Below are positions 28,371 through 38,190 of a stretch of 64,000 nucleotides of DNA, piece by piece (within the stretch, counting starts at the first letter, position 1; every line of letters begins with the position of its first letter). The translations under genes and the position numbers were made by a program. A model generated the notes under the pieces. The model was not told the DNA's origin. It did not search any database and was given only the letters and a program-made list of their open reading frames with translations. This DNA is from an uncultured Coprococcus sp. (GTDB lineage: Bacteria > Bacillota > Clostridia > Lachnospirales > Lachnospiraceae), in the NCBI GenBank assembly GCA_947632705.1, contig CANRQE010000003.1:21208-85207 (forward strand), in the 5' to 3' direction.

Positions 28371-29660
28371 TCATTCCTTCTCTGCAAGAAGCTTTTCAAT
28401 ACTGACAAGCTTGACACAAAGTACAAATACTCTGGCCGCCTGAAGCATCTCCTCCGGCGTCGGGAAGGAAGGGGCAATACGGATATTTTTATCTTCTGGA
28501 TCCAATCCGTAAGGGAAGGTAGCTCCTGCACCCGTCAGGACCATCCCCAGATCCTTACATTTTGCCACAATTGCTTTTGCACATCCGGGCATAGCGTCAA
28601 AGGAAATAAAATATCCGCCTCTCGGCTTAATCCAGCTCCCGATTTCAAGCCCGGAAAGTTCCTCCTCGAGCGTATCTAAGACTGCTTCAAACTTTGGTCT
28701 GAGCAGCTCCGCATGAAGCTTCATATGCTTTTTCAATCCGTCTATATCTTTGAAAAACCTTACATGCCGGAGCTGATTGATCTTATCATGTCCAATCGTC
28801 TGTACCGTCATCTGGCTCTTAATGAACTCAATATTTTCCAAAGACGTGGCGATTGCCGATATGCCGGAACCCGGAAAACTGATTTTGGAGGTCGAGGCAA
28901 ATATGTAAACCATATTCGGATTTCCTGCTTTTTCGCATTCCTCCAAAATATTTAAAATCTCATCCTGCATATCATCATAGAGATGATGAATGCAGTATGC
29001 ATTGTCCCAGTAAATGCGGAAATCTTCTGCCGCAGGCTTTAAATTGGCGAACCGTCTGACGACCTCATCCGAATAGGAAATACCGGTCGGATTGGAATAC
29101 TTTGGTACGCACCAGATTCCTTTTACCGTCTCATCCCCATTGACATACTGCTCTACCAGGTCCATATCCGGACCGTCATCATATAATGGAATATTGATCA
29201 TCTCAATCCCGAAATATTCCGTAATCTTAAAATGTCTGTCATATCCCGGAACAGGGCATAAAAACTTTACTTTATCAAGCTTACACCAGGGAACGGAGCC
29301 ATTGACGCCCTTTGTCATGGATCTGGAAACCGTATCGTACATGATATTTAAGCTGGAATTGCCACAGACCACCACATTGTCCTTTTTGACCGACATCATA
29401 TCCGCCATAAGCTTTCTGCACTCACCGATTCCGTCCAAATCCCCATAATTACGGGTGTCATTTCCAAGCAGTGTATTCATATCGGATGTGCTGTTGATGA
29501 CATCCAGCATTGGCATGGAAAGTGCAAGCTGGGAAATTCCCGGTTTTCCTCTCGCCATATTTAATTTCAACCCTTTGGCTTCCATTTCTTTATATTCTTT
29601 TTCCAATGCTGCCTTCAGAGTCAGCAGTTCATCCTTGTTCATATCCTTATATGCCTTCAT
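28371..29660 (-). CDS. Aspartate-type aminotransferase (class I, subgroup Ic)
   Basis: PLP-dependent transaminase. 429 aa. Family text: MARGKPGISQLALSMPML, NYGDLDGIGECRKLMA, CPVPGYDRHF, YSNPTGISYSD, the PLP-lysine region ASTSKISFPGSGIS, and NIRIAPSFPTPEEM. These match the Ic aspartate aminotransferase group rather than AspC/AAT-Ib. It probably makes aspartate or glutamate-linked transfers; exact substrates are not readable. GGAGGTG precedes the ATG. It diverges from tmcAL. Confidence 0.85.
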   Translation of the reverse strand: MKAYKDMNKDELLTLKAALEKEYKEMEAKGLKLNMARGKPGISQLALSMPMLDVINSTSDMNTLLGNDTRNYGDLDGIGECRKLMADMMSVKKDNVVVCGNSSLNIMYDTVSRSMTKGVNGSVPWCKLDKVKFLCPVPGYDRHFKITEYFGIEMINIPLYDDGPDMDLVEQYVNGDETVKGIWCVPKYSNPTGISYSDEVVRRFANLKPAAEDFRIYWDNAYCIHHLYDDMQDEILNILEECEKAGNPNMVYIFASTSKISFPGSGISAIATSLENIEFIKSQMTVQTIGHDKINQLRHVRFFKDIDGLKKHMKLHAELLRPKFEAVLDTLEEELSGLEIGSWIKPRGGYFISFDAMPGCAKAIVAKCKDLGMVLTGAGATFPYGLDPEDKNIRIAPSFPTPEEMLQAARVFVLCVKLVSIEKLLAEKE

Positions 29661-29884
29661 AGGACACCTCCACTTTTTGTGTAAACCTTATGCATGATTT
29701 TACTCTTACGGTTTAGTATAACAAAAAATATGATATTCTGCTACATAAAGTGATTTATTTTATTAATTTTTTTCATTTCTTTATTTTTATGCAGTATGAG
29801 AACCCGCAGAATGAATCTCCGGCTTTACAAAAAAACAACCAATCGCATATAATAGGATTATTCCAGAATCAGAAGGAGGCCCCT

Positions 29885-31123
29885 ATGAGCAATCTGGCGA
29901 TCATTGCAGAATATAACCCCTTTCACAAGGGACATCTCTATCATCTGAATACGGCCCTGGACAAAACCGGTGCCGGATTTTCCATTGCCGTCATGAGCGG
30001 CAATTTCATTCAAAGAGGGATTCCGGCAGTCATGGATAAATACTGCCGGGCAAAGGCCGCCGTTTCCTGCGGTATTGATCTGGTATTGGAACTGCCCTTT
30101 GTCTATGCAACGGCAAGCGCCAGGGATTTCGCCGTTTCTGCGGTAACGATGCTGAACAAGCTCGGCCAGATCGATTTCCTTGCTTTTGGCGCCGAAAACG
30201 ACGACCCGAAGCTGCTGTCCGACATTGCCGACGTCCTGATAACGGAACCGGACCTCTTTACCGCGGAATTGAAAAAGGGGCTGTCGTGCGGCCTCTCCTA
30301 TGCCGCCGCCAGAGCGAAAGCCCTGCATGCCTGCTTTATGGACGATCAGGTTGCAGCCGTGATAGAACAGCCAAATAATATCCTTGCAATTGAATATCTG
30401 TCCGCATTAAAACAGACGCATTCCGGTATCCGGCCCGTCATTATCAAACGAAACCAAACCCCGTATCACAGCACCGACCTTTCTTCGGAAATCTGTTCCG
30501 CAACGGCAATCCGTGAGCATCTGCGTACAGAAAACGGGAGCTTCGGGGATATACGGCATCAGCTTCCGGAAAAAGCTTACCAGATTCTGTGTTCTGAATC
30601 CGATATCTGCGGTCCGGTTTTTGAAGATGATTTTTCGGATCTTCTGCAGTACCGAATGCTGTCCGCCCGCATCAGGGAAGAATCATATCCGGATACGGCA
30701 GATATGACGGAGGAATTATACAACAGATTGTTAAAATTGAACTATAACCGCAGCTTCCGAAGCATTGCAGATGCGTTAAAGACGAAAAACATAACACATA
30801 CCAGAATCAACCGGGCGCTTCTGCATTATATCACCGGGCTGAAAGCTTCGGATATGCAGCTGTTCAAGGATAACGGATACATCTGTTATGCCAGTATCCT
30901 GGCCTGTAAAAGATCCTCCACCCCGCTCATACGCAGGCTGTCCGAAACGGCGGAGTTTCCTTTTATTACAAAAGCTGCCGCAGCCAAAAATACGCTCTCT
31001 TCCACCGGTATGAAAATGTTTCAGTATGACCTGCTTGCAGCGGAATTATATACAAACGCCGTCTATAAAAAATATGGCCGGCATCTGCCGGACGTATACC
31101 AGCGTCAGCCATATATCTGTTAG
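29885..31123 (+). CDS. tmcAL: tRNA(Met) cytidine acetate ligase
   Basis: Makes N4-acetylcytidine at the wobble base of elongator tRNA-Met from acetate and ATP (Bacillus YlbM). 412 aa from MSNLAIIAEYNPFHKGHLYHL, which contains the nucleotidyltransferase HxGH motif. Other marks are MSGNFIQRGIPA, GIDLVLELPFVYAT and ISATAIR-like SATAIREHL. The open frame begins 45 codons earlier, but AGAAGGAGG sits just before ATG 29885. YlbJ follows, as in Bacillus. Confidence 0.92.
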   Translation: MSNLAIIAEYNPFHKGHLYHLNTALDKTGAGFSIAVMSGNFIQRGIPAVMDKYCRAKAAVSCGIDLVLELPFVYATASARDFAVSAVTMLNKLGQIDFLAFGAENDDPKLLSDIADVLITEPDLFTAELKKGLSCGLSYAAARAKALHACFMDDQVAAVIEQPNNILAIEYLSALKQTHSGIRPVIIKRNQTPYHSTDLSSEICSATAIREHLRTENGSFGDIRHQLPEKAYQILCSESDICGPVFEDDFSDLLQYRMLSARIREESYPDTADMTEELYNRLLKLNYNRSFRSIADALKTKNITHTRINRALLHYITGLKASDMQLFKDNGYICYASILACKRSSTPLIRRLSETAEFPFITKAAAAKNTLSSTGMKMFQYDLLAAELYTNAVYKKYGRHLPDVYQRQPYIC

Positions 31124-31163
31124 TCATAAAACAAAACCGGGAACATACAATAAAATAAAAAAC

Positions 31164-32039
31164 ATGAAACAGTTTTTTATTATTCTCGGTTTCTTATCTC
31201 TGATTTTCTTTGTCTGTACACATGTAACCCTGGTAACGCAGGGAACCACAGAAGGTTTATCCATCTGGTATAATCATCTGGTTCCTGTCGTTTTACCTTT
31301 TTTACTGATTTCCGGTTACTTCCTTGCAAGTTTAAATCTTGAGCATTTAAGCAAGGCTCGGGCAGTCTTTCTTATTCTAGTCAGCGGCCTGTTCTGCGGT
31401 TATCCGATTGGCGCCATAGTCATAAGCAGACTCTATCTGGCAGGAAGCATTTCTTCTTACACCGCCTATGCTCTGATGCCTCTTTGCAATAACGTCAGCC
31501 CGATGTTTCTGACCGGTTATATCTATCAGCAGTATTTGCAGGAGCACATGCCCTTATACAGCATGCTGGGACTGATCTATGTTCCGCAGGCAATCTATGC
31601 CTGTATCTGCCTGTTCCTGTGCCATATGGGAAACAGAAAGCCTGCCGCCGGACGGCCGGATGAAACAAAGGGTTCCGATGTGCATACGTCTGTTATGGAA
31701 AACAGCATTTCCTCCATTACCATGATCGGTCTGTATATCGTGATTTTTACAATCATCAGCCGGATTATTTTATTTTACAACAAACAGGATCTGTTCTCCG
31801 TGAAAATTATCTCTGCCTTTCTGGAGATTACAAAAGGGATTCCTGACCTGTTTCAGCTGGATATCGGAATAAAGATAAAAACAGCCCTGATTCTTTCTCT
31901 GACATCCTTTGGAGGTATTTCCTCCATCTTCCAGTCTGTCCATATATTCAAAGAATCAAAGCTGTCTTTATATCCCTATATTATCGGGAAAACCATATGT
32001 AGTGCGGCCACCTGCATCATAATCTATGTGCTTGCATGA
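31164..32039 (+). CDS. ylbJ: YlbJ-like sporulation integral membrane protein
   Basis: 291 aa from MKQFFIILGFLSLIF, with about eight hydrophobic helices. Conserved-looking loops are IWYNHLVPVVLPFLLISG, GLFCGYPIGA and LMPLCNNVSPMFL, typical of the Gate/nucleoside-recognition fold of YlbJ. Bacillus YlbJ is needed for spore cortex formation. No clear ribosome site is seen before this ATG, which is 40 bases after tmcAL; weak or coupled translation is possible. Its stop codon directly abuts the stop of the convergent coiled-coil gene. Confidence 0.8.
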   Translation: MKQFFIILGFLSLIFFVCTHVTLVTQGTTEGLSIWYNHLVPVVLPFLLISGYFLASLNLEHLSKARAVFLILVSGLFCGYPIGAIVISRLYLAGSISSYTAYALMPLCNNVSPMFLTGYIYQQYLQEHMPLYSMLGLIYVPQAIYACICLFLCHMGNRKPAAGRPDETKGSDVHTSVMENSISSITMIGLYIVIFTIISRIILFYNKQDLFSVKIISAFLEITKGIPDLFQLDIGIKIKTALILSLTSFGGISSIFQSVHIFKESKLSLYPYIIGKTICSAATCIIIYVLA

Positions 32040-32759
32040 TTATTCGTCCAGAAAATCGTCGTCGAAGTCATCATCTTCCTCTTCGTCGTCTTCCTCTTCA
32101 TCCTCTTTATTCTTGGATGAATATTCTGTTTTGCCGTATACGTTGTAATCCTGCTCCGGTGCAGCATCCTCCGGTTCTTCCTGTTCAGCCTCGGATGCAT
32201 TGCCGTTTAACGCCACAATATCCGCTGCTATTTCATCCATGTTTGCGCTTACGACGTCCATATTGTTCTCTAATGACTGAAGCAGATTTTCATAATTAAC
32301 TCTTTCTGCCTCTAAGGTTGATGCTATGTAATTACTGATTTCCGTCAATTTTTCCCTTGTATAATACATAGATCCCAGTCTGATCTCATTTGCATCGGCG
32401 TTTGCCTCGTACACGATCTGCTCGGCCTGACTTCTTGCCATCTCAAGGATCTCATTTGCACGGATATTGGCAAGTTCTACAATCTGGCTCTGGTCTACCA
32501 GTCTGTTAGCTTCTGCTACCGATTCCGTTAAGATAGAATCTGCTCTGGTTCTGGCATCAGCAAGAATTGCTTCCTTATTACGCATAATCTTCTTACAACG
32601 TTCGATCTCATTCGGCAGCTTCATCTTCAATTCGCTTAACATTTGTTCCAGATCATCCTTTGGAACAATTATTTTGCTTGATGATAGCGGCTGATATTTA
32701 CAATTATCTATAAATATCTCAATCTCACTAATCATTTCCTCAATGCCTTTTTTTGCCAT
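32040..32759 (-). CDS. Coiled-coil protein with acidic tail
   Basis: 239 aa, no transmembrane segment. Residues 30-170 are helical with heptad-like Glu/Lys/Leu/Ala (ILADARTRADSILTESVAEA, MARSQAEQIVYEANADANEI), as in ATP synthase b/E subunits and DivIVA-like proteins. The C-terminus is almost only Asp/Glu. I cannot name it; it is a type of protein seen beside coaD in Lachnospiraceae. It follows coaD by 22 bases and may be cotranscribed with rsmD-coaD. Confidence 0.75.
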   Translation of the reverse strand: MAKKGIEEMISEIEIFIDNCKYQPLSSSKIIVPKDDLEQMLSELKMKLPNEIERCKKIMRNKEAILADARTRADSILTESVAEANRLVDQSQIVELANIRANEILEMARSQAEQIVYEANADANEIRLGSMYYTREKLTEISNYIASTLEAERVNYENLLQSLENNMDVVSANMDEIAADIVALNGNASEAEQEEPEDAAPEQDYNVYGKTEYSSKNKEDEEEDDEEEDDDFDDDFLDE

Positions 32760-32781
32760 CTCTTCATCCTCCTAAATATCC

Positions 32782-33258
32782 TTACAAATATTTGCTCTTT
32801 AGTCTTTCCACAACCGATTCCGGAACAAACTGGCTGACATCCACTCCGTAAGCCGCATATTCTTTTACAATGCTGGAGCTTAAATATGCATATTCAATAT
32901 TGGTAGTCAGGAATACGGTATCTATCTCAGGTGACACCTTACGGTTACTCTGCGCCAATTGCAGCTCATATTCAAAATCCGTCACGGCTCTCAATCCCCT
33001 GACAATGATTCTGATATTCTTTTTTCTTGCATATTCTACAAGAAGTCCCTGAAAACTCTCTACTCTGACATTTGGTATATCAGAAACTACTTCCTTCAAC
33101 ATATTAACACGTTCTTCCAAAGAAAACAATGGAGATTTTGAAGTATTATTTAAAACCCCTATAAATACCTCGTCAAAAATCTCTGCCGAACGCTTAATAA
33201 TATCCAGATGTCCAAGCGTAACCGGGTCAAAACTCCCCGGATAAATTGCACTGCTCAT
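32782..33258 (-). CDS. coaD: Phosphopantetheine adenylyltransferase
   Basis: Fourth step of coenzyme A synthesis: 4'-phosphopantetheine plus ATP to dephospho-CoA. 158 aa. The nucleotidyltransferase T/HxGH motif is [35 protein letters not shown] and [11 protein letters not shown] are further family blocks. It lies 2 bases after the rsmD stop. Confidence 0.97.
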   Translation of the reverse strand: MSSAIYPGSFDPVTLGHLDIIKRSAEIFDEVFIGVLNNTSKSPLFSLEERVNMLKEVVSDIPNVRVESFQGLLVEYARKKNIRIIVRGLRAVTDFEYELQLAQSNRKVSPEIDTVFLTTNIEYAYLSSSIVKEYAAYGVDVSQFVPESVVERLKSKYL

Positions 33259-33260
33259 TC

Positions 33261-33818
33261 TTATGTTCTCCTGTATAAAAAGGTATGTTTATTTGTTTTA
33301 TATTTCTTAATTTTCTCAATCTGAAAGCCAAGCTGATCTATATATCCGAAATCCGTCTTCAGATCGGATTCTACTATAATTATGGTCCGTTCCGTCAAAA
33401 TGGCGGAACGGGACAGTCTGGAAAGAACCCTCTGTTCAAAGAGCTGTCCATAGGGCGGGTCCATAAAGATAATATCAAAAACCTCTGTTTTCCTCTCCAG
33501 TGTGTCTATGGCAAGAACGGCGTCTCCGGTTATGACACGCGCCCGCTCATGTAAATGGGTAAATGTCAGGTTTTTCTCGATGCAGGCAACAGCTTTCTTA
33601 TTCTGCTCCACCAGACAGGCATACTCTGCGCCTCTGCTCAACGCCTCTATTCCGATCCCTCCGCTTCCGCTGAAAAGATCCAAAAATCTGCAGCATGGAA
33701 TGTCGGGAGAAATCATATTAAACAATGTCTCTTTGATCCGATCGGTAGTCGGTCTGGTATCCAGGGAATCCAGGGTAACCAATCTTAAACTTTTTGCGCT
33801 TCCGGCAATGACTCTCAT
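33261..33818 (-). CDS. rsmD: 16S rRNA (guanine966-N2)-methyltransferase
   Basis: SAM-dependent base methylase of 16S rRNA. 185 aa. Signatures: [13 protein letters not shown] at the start, [34 protein letters not shown] (SAM motif I) and the catalytic [10 protein letters not shown]. In many Firmicutes it follows recG directly; here a MoxR operon, SASP gene and GH5 gene lie between. Confidence 0.95.
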   Translation of the reverse strand: MRVIAGSAKSLRLVTLDSLDTRPTTDRIKETLFNMISPDIPCCRFLDLFSGSGGIGIEALSRGAEYACLVEQNKKAVACIEKNLTFTHLHERARVITGDAVLAIDTLERKTEVFDIIFMDPPYGQLFEQRVLSRLSRSAILTERTIIIVESDLKTDFGYIDQLGFQIEKIKKYKTNKHTFLYRRT

Positions 33819-33846
33819 GTTATCTTCCCTTTGATGTTATCTGTTT

Positions 33847-35391
33847 TTATTTTCCGAGGATCCTGTCTCTGATATAAATTCCCGTTTCGGACAAATCCTC
33901 CTCCGTCCATCCGCTGGTCTTCGTACAGGAAGGCGTAAGCAGGGACGCCGTTTCAGCTTTATTGGAAATACTCCATGAGGCAAAGCTGAGATTTTTTTCA
34001 TTGATCAGTTCAAACCATGCATCTGCCTGAGCATAATCGATTGCACCGTTTCCGGAGGCATCGCAAATACTGAATTCGCTGACAATCAGAGGCAGTCCGT
34101 TACTGATGGCCGTCGTCACTTTATTTCTTAAATCTTCCTTATGCGTTGCTGCATAAAAATGAACGGCATACATAATATTATCATATCCGGTAATTGGATC
34201 GCCGGAAACAATATCCACATCCTGACACCAGGTAGGAGTTCCTACAATAATAATTGCGTCCTCATCATTTTCACGAATGACCGGAATGATTGTTTCTGCA
34301 TAAGCTTTTACTTCGGACCAGGAGGTTCCGCTGTTTGGCTCATTGCAGATTTCATATAGGACATTTTCATAGTTTGCGTATTTTTTGGTCATTTCTGCAA
34401 AAAATACCTTTGCATCCTCTATATGGGTATTCGGATTATTATCGCTTAATATATGCCAGTCAATGATCACATACATACCGAGACCGGTTGCCGCCTGAAC
34501 GCCCTGATCGACCAATGCTTCTATCTCTTCCTTATTTCCGCCGCTGCAATATCCGTAGCTGTCACCGGTATCGGTATACATGGCAAGGCGGATCAGATTG
34601 GCACCCCAGTCATCACGGAAAGTACGGAACGCATCTTCATTCACATAGTCCGGAAACCATGTAATTCCGTGTGTGCTGCAGCCCTTCAGCTGGTATGGAT
34701 TGCCTTTAGAATCAACCAGATCCGTTCCGGAAACGCTCAGCGCCCCATGGTTTTCAAAAGGAGTTCCGCTCTCGGCAGACGGTGGTGCAATGCTCTCCGT
34801 TTCCGTTGTAGTGGATGCGGCATCCGCCGTTTCGGAAGAAGCTTCGCTTCCCGTATATTCTGTACCGTTTATGTATAATTTATAATCTGTTACTTTTTTA
34901 TCCGCAGCCGACAGATTAAATCCGAAGGTCAAGCTTCCTCCCGCCGGAATCTCCGCATTATACTCCACAGGAGTGATCGTAACCGTATTGCCCTTTACTT
35001 CACAGGCGCCTTCCCAGATCTGATCTACCGTAGGATCGGACGCATATATGATATCCAGCTTCCAGGATGTAACAGCCTTCTGATCCTGATTATAGATTGT
35101 AACATTTTCCGTAGCACATTGGTTCCCGCCGTTTTCCCATGCTGCACCCTCAGTAATCTCCGCATAGTAAAGGTTTGTCTTCCGGTCGGAATCATCCGCA
35201 TCCGTTTTTTCCGTTTCTTCGGAAACACCGGCGGCATTTTCTGTCGTATTTTCAGCGGATGCCGTCTCCCGGGTGCTGCTGCCGGATGTGTTTTCCTTCT
35301 TCTGTACAAGCAGAAGACCCGTCATAATCCCAATTAAAACGACTAAAACAGCAATCACGGCACATAAAATTTTTGTTTTTTTACCATTCAT
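33847..35391 (-). CDS. Membrane-anchored GH5 endoglucanase with N-terminal CBM2-like module
   Basis: Hydrolyses beta-1,4-glucan (cellulose or related) outside the cell. 514 aa from MNGKKTKILC (AAGGAG seven bases upstream). An N-terminal helix (residues 8-28) lacks a lipobox and is probably an uncleaved anchor. A Ser/Thr/Glu linker follows, then a CBM2-like sandwich at about 72-170 (NVTIYNQDQKAVTSWKLDI, IPAGGSLTFGFN), a second linker, and the GH5 barrel from about 205: LKGCSTHGITWFP, IDWHILSDNNPNTH, acid/base Glu in YEICNEPNSG, nucleophile Glu in LIVSEFSICD. It ends at ILGK without other modules. It sits 28 bases upstream of rsmD, out of usual gene order, which suggests insertion into this locus. 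The GH94 phosphorylase could use its cellobiose. Confidence 0.88.
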   Translation of the reverse strand: MNGKKTKILCAVIAVLVVLIGIMTGLLLVQKKENTSGSSTRETASAENTTENAAGVSEETEKTDADDSDRKTNLYYAEITEGAAWENGGNQCATENVTIYNQDQKAVTSWKLDIIYASDPTVDQIWEGACEVKGNTVTITPVEYNAEIPAGGSLTFGFNLSAADKKVTDYKLYINGTEYTGSEASSETADAASTTTETESIAPPSAESGTPFENHGALSVSGTDLVDSKGNPYQLKGCSTHGITWFPDYVNEDAFRTFRDDWGANLIRLAMYTDTGDSYGYCSGGNKEEIEALVDQGVQAATGLGMYVIIDWHILSDNNPNTHIEDAKVFFAEMTKKYANYENVLYEICNEPNSGTSWSEVKAYAETIIPVIRENDEDAIIIVGTPTWCQDVDIVSGDPITGYDNIMYAVHFYAATHKEDLRNKVTTAISNGLPLIVSEFSICDASGNGAIDYAQADAWFELINEKNLSFASWSISNKAETASLLTPSCTKTSGWTEEDLSETGIYIRDRILGK

Positions 35392-35465
35392 ACCATTTCT
35401 CCTTAAAAAATGAATTTTTTTCAATTTATAACTATTTTTTTCAGTGTATTATCCAATACAAAACA

Positions 35466-35472
35466 CATAATA
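35466..35472 (+). promoter_or_regulatory. Possible forespore (sigma-G-like) -10 element
   Basis: CATAATA fits the sigma-F/G -10 consensus CATnnTA and lies 52 bases before the SASP start. A -35 candidate (TGTATT, 35445-35450) is 15 bases away, shorter than the usual 17-18, so this is tentative. Confidence 0.3.
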
Positions 35473-35524
35473 AGAGTGTAACAAGAAATTAAAAATGTTG
35501 CAATATAAAAAAGGGGGATTTATC

Positions 35525-35722
35525 ATGAGCAAGAATTCAGCTAACGTTCCTGAAGCTCAGGGCGCATTGGACAAATTCAAATATGAGGTTGCCAACGAAA
35601 TTGGTGTTCCATTAAAGCAGGGGTATAACGGTGACCTGACCTCATTTCAGAATGGTTCCGTTGGTGGATATATGGTAAAGAAAATGATTGAAGCTCAGGA
35701 AAGAGAAATGGCTTCCAAGTAA
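35525..35722 (+). CDS. Alpha/beta-type small acid-soluble spore protein
   Basis: Coats DNA in the dormant spore and protects it from UV and heat. 65 aa from MSKNSANVPEA (AGGGGGA upstream; the longer frame is not needed). The GPR protease site is KFKYEVANEIGVPL, and GYNGDLTSFQNGSVGGYMVKKM is the DNA-binding motif of the family. Its presence shows that the organism carries spore genes. Followed by a strong terminator. Confidence 0.96.
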   Translation: MSKNSANVPEAQGALDKFKYEVANEIGVPLKQGYNGDLTSFQNGSVGGYMVKKMIEAQEREMASK

Positions 35723-35773
35723 GGGAAAGAAGACTGAAATATATTCAATGTTTCAAAGAACTTTCCAAAACAG

Positions 35774-35799
35774 AAAGACTGCCGGAACGGCAGTCTTTC
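35774..35799. terminator. Bidirectional terminator after the SASP gene
   Basis: Perfect 11-bp stem AAAGACTGCCG/CGGCAGTCTTT (35774-35784, 35788-35798) with a GAA loop, lying between convergent genes. Confidence 0.8.
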
Positions 35800-35833
35800 T
35801 GCATGATGGACAAAAAGGGGAATGCCCGGGTAT

Positions 35834-37078
35834 TCAGTCTCTGACTGCTGCATGACCGGATAAATGATTTACCCTTTTTAGCAGCTTTCTGTCAGCAGAC
35901 CTGTTTCCATACCGGATCTCCTCGTATATTTCCGTCAGTTCCTTTACATTTCCCAACTGCTTTTCTTCTATTTCGTTTTCAATGTCGTGACAGGTCTGAT
36001 ATTCATCCAGACACAGATCCGGAACAAAATTTTCAATGGTATACTGATAGCACCTCCGGATTCGATCCTCATATGACCAGTATTTCCTGATCTTTCTTCC
36101 GATATTGAGCTTTTCCTGTGTAATATCTTTCTTCCTTTCCGCCTGCTCCACCACATCAGGATGCTCCGCTCTTGTCGTAAGCAAACGCTTTATGATCCGC
36201 TTGCCCGTCTGATATACCAAAACGGCTGCAAGTATCACGACGGATACATTTATAAAAAAATCAAATACGCCGCCGGCAGGATAGGTGACGGACGGATATA
36301 GCCGGTCCGGTTGTATATCCGTCGGGGTACCGGCTGCGGACGGAGCAAACGAGACCAGTCCCGAAAGCAGGCGCAAAATCCATGCCAATCCGGATAACAC
36401 CACCCGCAACAGTCCTGTCAGAATATCTCTGATCAACCGGAATATAAAGCTGAAATCCACCATTCTTCCGGCTAAAAGAATCAGAAGCAGCAGGCACAGA
36501 ATCAATGCAACGGCTCCGGAGTTTATGCGGACAATATTTTTTAACGGCAATCCCGCCACATCACTTGTCTGCTCAATATAACGGGACAATCCTTCTATAT
36601 AGAGCAAAAACAGATAACAAAAGAGCATAATCACCATAAAAATATAGGCACAGGAAAGCAGAAACCGGCTGTGTGCCATATAACCGAACAGATAGATGAT
36701 AAGAACGGTCAGTACGGAAGGCCATGGTATGTCATCTACCGGCGCTGGATGGGAAAACCTCTTTACATAAAAAACAGACTCCGGAAAAAGATAAAAAAGA
36801 ACGAATACTATGCTGATTCCCTTTTCTGCCGCAGCAACCGGAAGCAGAATCGTCAGTCCGGCCGCAATCAGATGAAGCAGGAGAATCCAAAGATAATTCG
36901 GCGCCCATTCCCTGATCAGATAAGAGGCAGCAAAAAGGGCAAATACCCAGACAACAGCCAGACCATCGGGATCCGTTTTCATAAAAATAAGCATAAAAAA
37001 TATTAAGATCAGGGAAGAAAGCAGCGCCTCATACAGATACCGGAAAAATCTCCGGAAAAATTCTATCCTATGTTTCAT
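35834..37078 (-). CDS. Polytopic membrane protein of the MoxR-DUF58 operon
   Basis: 414 aa with about eight hydrophobic segments up to residue 300 and a charged cytoplasmic tail (RKIRKYWSYEDRIRRCYQYTIEN ... EIYEEIRYGNRSAD) like DUF4129 tails of proteins that accompany MoxR/DUF58. No catalytic transglutaminase motif is seen. Its start overlaps the DUF58 stop by 11 bases. Function unknown; by context part of a membrane-associated chaperone or assembly system. Confidence 0.75.
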   Translation of the reverse strand: MKHRIEFFRRFFRYLYEALLSSLILIFFMLIFMKTDPDGLAVVWVFALFAASYLIREWAPNYLWILLLHLIAAGLTILLPVAAAEKGISIVFVLFYLFPESVFYVKRFSHPAPVDDIPWPSVLTVLIIYLFGYMAHSRFLLSCAYIFMVIMLFCYLFLLYIEGLSRYIEQTSDVAGLPLKNIVRINSGAVALILCLLLLILLAGRMVDFSFIFRLIRDILTGLLRVVLSGLAWILRLLSGLVSFAPSAAGTPTDIQPDRLYPSVTYPAGGVFDFFINVSVVILAAVLVYQTGKRIIKRLLTTRAEHPDVVEQAERKKDITQEKLNIGRKIRKYWSYEDRIRRCYQYTIENFVPDLCLDEYQTCHDIENEIEEKQLGNVKELTEIYEEIRYGNRSADRKLLKRVNHLSGHAAVRD

Positions 37079-38189
37079 TCAGCGCCACCTCCAGATCCAC
37101 AATATAGTTTCTGTGTTCTATCTTTTTTTCTATATCAAAATAAGGAGAGATCATATAAACGGATGCTCCCTGCTCTACCATATAATCGAGCTTCAAAAGC
37201 AGATCCTCTTTCCGGTAAGAGGAAATAACCAGGTAGGTGACATCCTGTCCGGACTGCCTGATTTCGGTATTGACGATATCTAAAAAAACGTCCAATCCCG
37301 CATTTTCCCGGATGCGGGACAAATACCGGTCAATCGTCAGCTGATGATTCCTTGCAGATCCAAAATCCACAAATCCGGTTTCCTTTGTGAGCAGATCGAT
37401 CCCGTTTGACCTTACCATAACCGGAATCTCCCGTTTCATAAAGGTTTCCGCCGCCGTACTGGCAATGGAAATACAAAGCTCCATCATATAATCGGTTCTG
37501 ATCATTGCATTTGGTTCCAGATTTAACAGGATTTTCAGCTTCTGCTCCGCCGTATGATTGTATACATTCACCATCAGATCGTCCATACGGGCAGTTGCCT
37601 TCCAGTTAATCTTTTTCATACTGTCAGCCGTGCCGTATTCCCGGATTCCACGGAAAGAAAAGGCATCCTCCGTCATACTTCTTTTGGAAATCATCTCACC
37701 GAGCATCGTCTCAAACAGACTGTCAGGTATGATATCCTCTCTTTTTTCCGGAAACACATATAAAGAAGATTCATTGGCCAGCATTTTAACAAAGCTTTTT
37801 GACAAAAAGAAGTCTCTGGCTATGATATTGACGGCCGTAATTTCATAAAACCCTCTTCTTGTTGTCTGAAACGCCAGTCTTCGGGTAACCTTCTGATTTC
37901 CCAGAACGGAAAAAACATCATTTCTGTGATAAGAATCCGTAATCTGTGCATTCTCACTGTCCTGAAACAAAAAAGTCCTGGAGGTTGAAAATTTGACATG
38001 GAACACAGTAAGCGGCAATCGTTTTGCATTATTGATTACCTCCGTCAGTTCCGCCTGATCTCCCGCACGGACATATTCCTCCGCAAACCGGATATCCACC
38101 TGAAGATTCTTATCCCATAATGCGGTATAAAGCTTCTGCTGTACAACATATATAATTATAAAAATAAGAACAGCAATGATTATTTCCAT
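37068..38189 (-). CDS. DUF58 domain protein
   Basis: 373 aa from MEIIIAVLIFIIIYVV: one N-terminal transmembrane helix, a beta-rich region, then the DUF58 block FSFRGIREYGTADSMKKINWKATARMDDLMVN (about residues 185-215) with a vWA-like fold behind it. DUF58 proteins pair with MoxR ATPases. The much longer open frame reads into moxR in a wrong frame; ATG 38189 is one base after the moxR stop, so translational coupling is likely. Confidence 0.85.
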   Translation of the reverse strand: MEIIIAVLIFIIIYVVQQKLYTALWDKNLQVDIRFAEEYVRAGDQAELTEVINNAKRLPLTVFHVKFSTSRTFLFQDSENAQITDSYHRNDVFSVLGNQKVTRRLAFQTTRRGFYEITAVNIIARDFFLSKSFVKMLANESSLYVFPEKREDIIPDSLFETMLGEMISKRSMTEDAFSFRGIREYGTADSMKKINWKATARMDDLMVNVYNHTAEQKLKILLNLEPNAMIRTDYMMELCISIASTAAETFMKREIPVMVRSNGIDLLTKETGFVDFGSARNHQLTIDRYLSRIRENAGLDVFLDIVNTEIRQSGQDVTYLVISSYRKEDLLLKLDYMVEQGASVYMISPYFDIEKKIEHRNYIVDLEVALNET

Positions 38190-38190
38190 C

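Noticed and set aside
29750..29884. 45-codon N-terminal extension of TmcAL
   Set aside because: The family starts at the chosen ATG with AGAAGGAGG upstream; the extension is AT-rich leader sequence.
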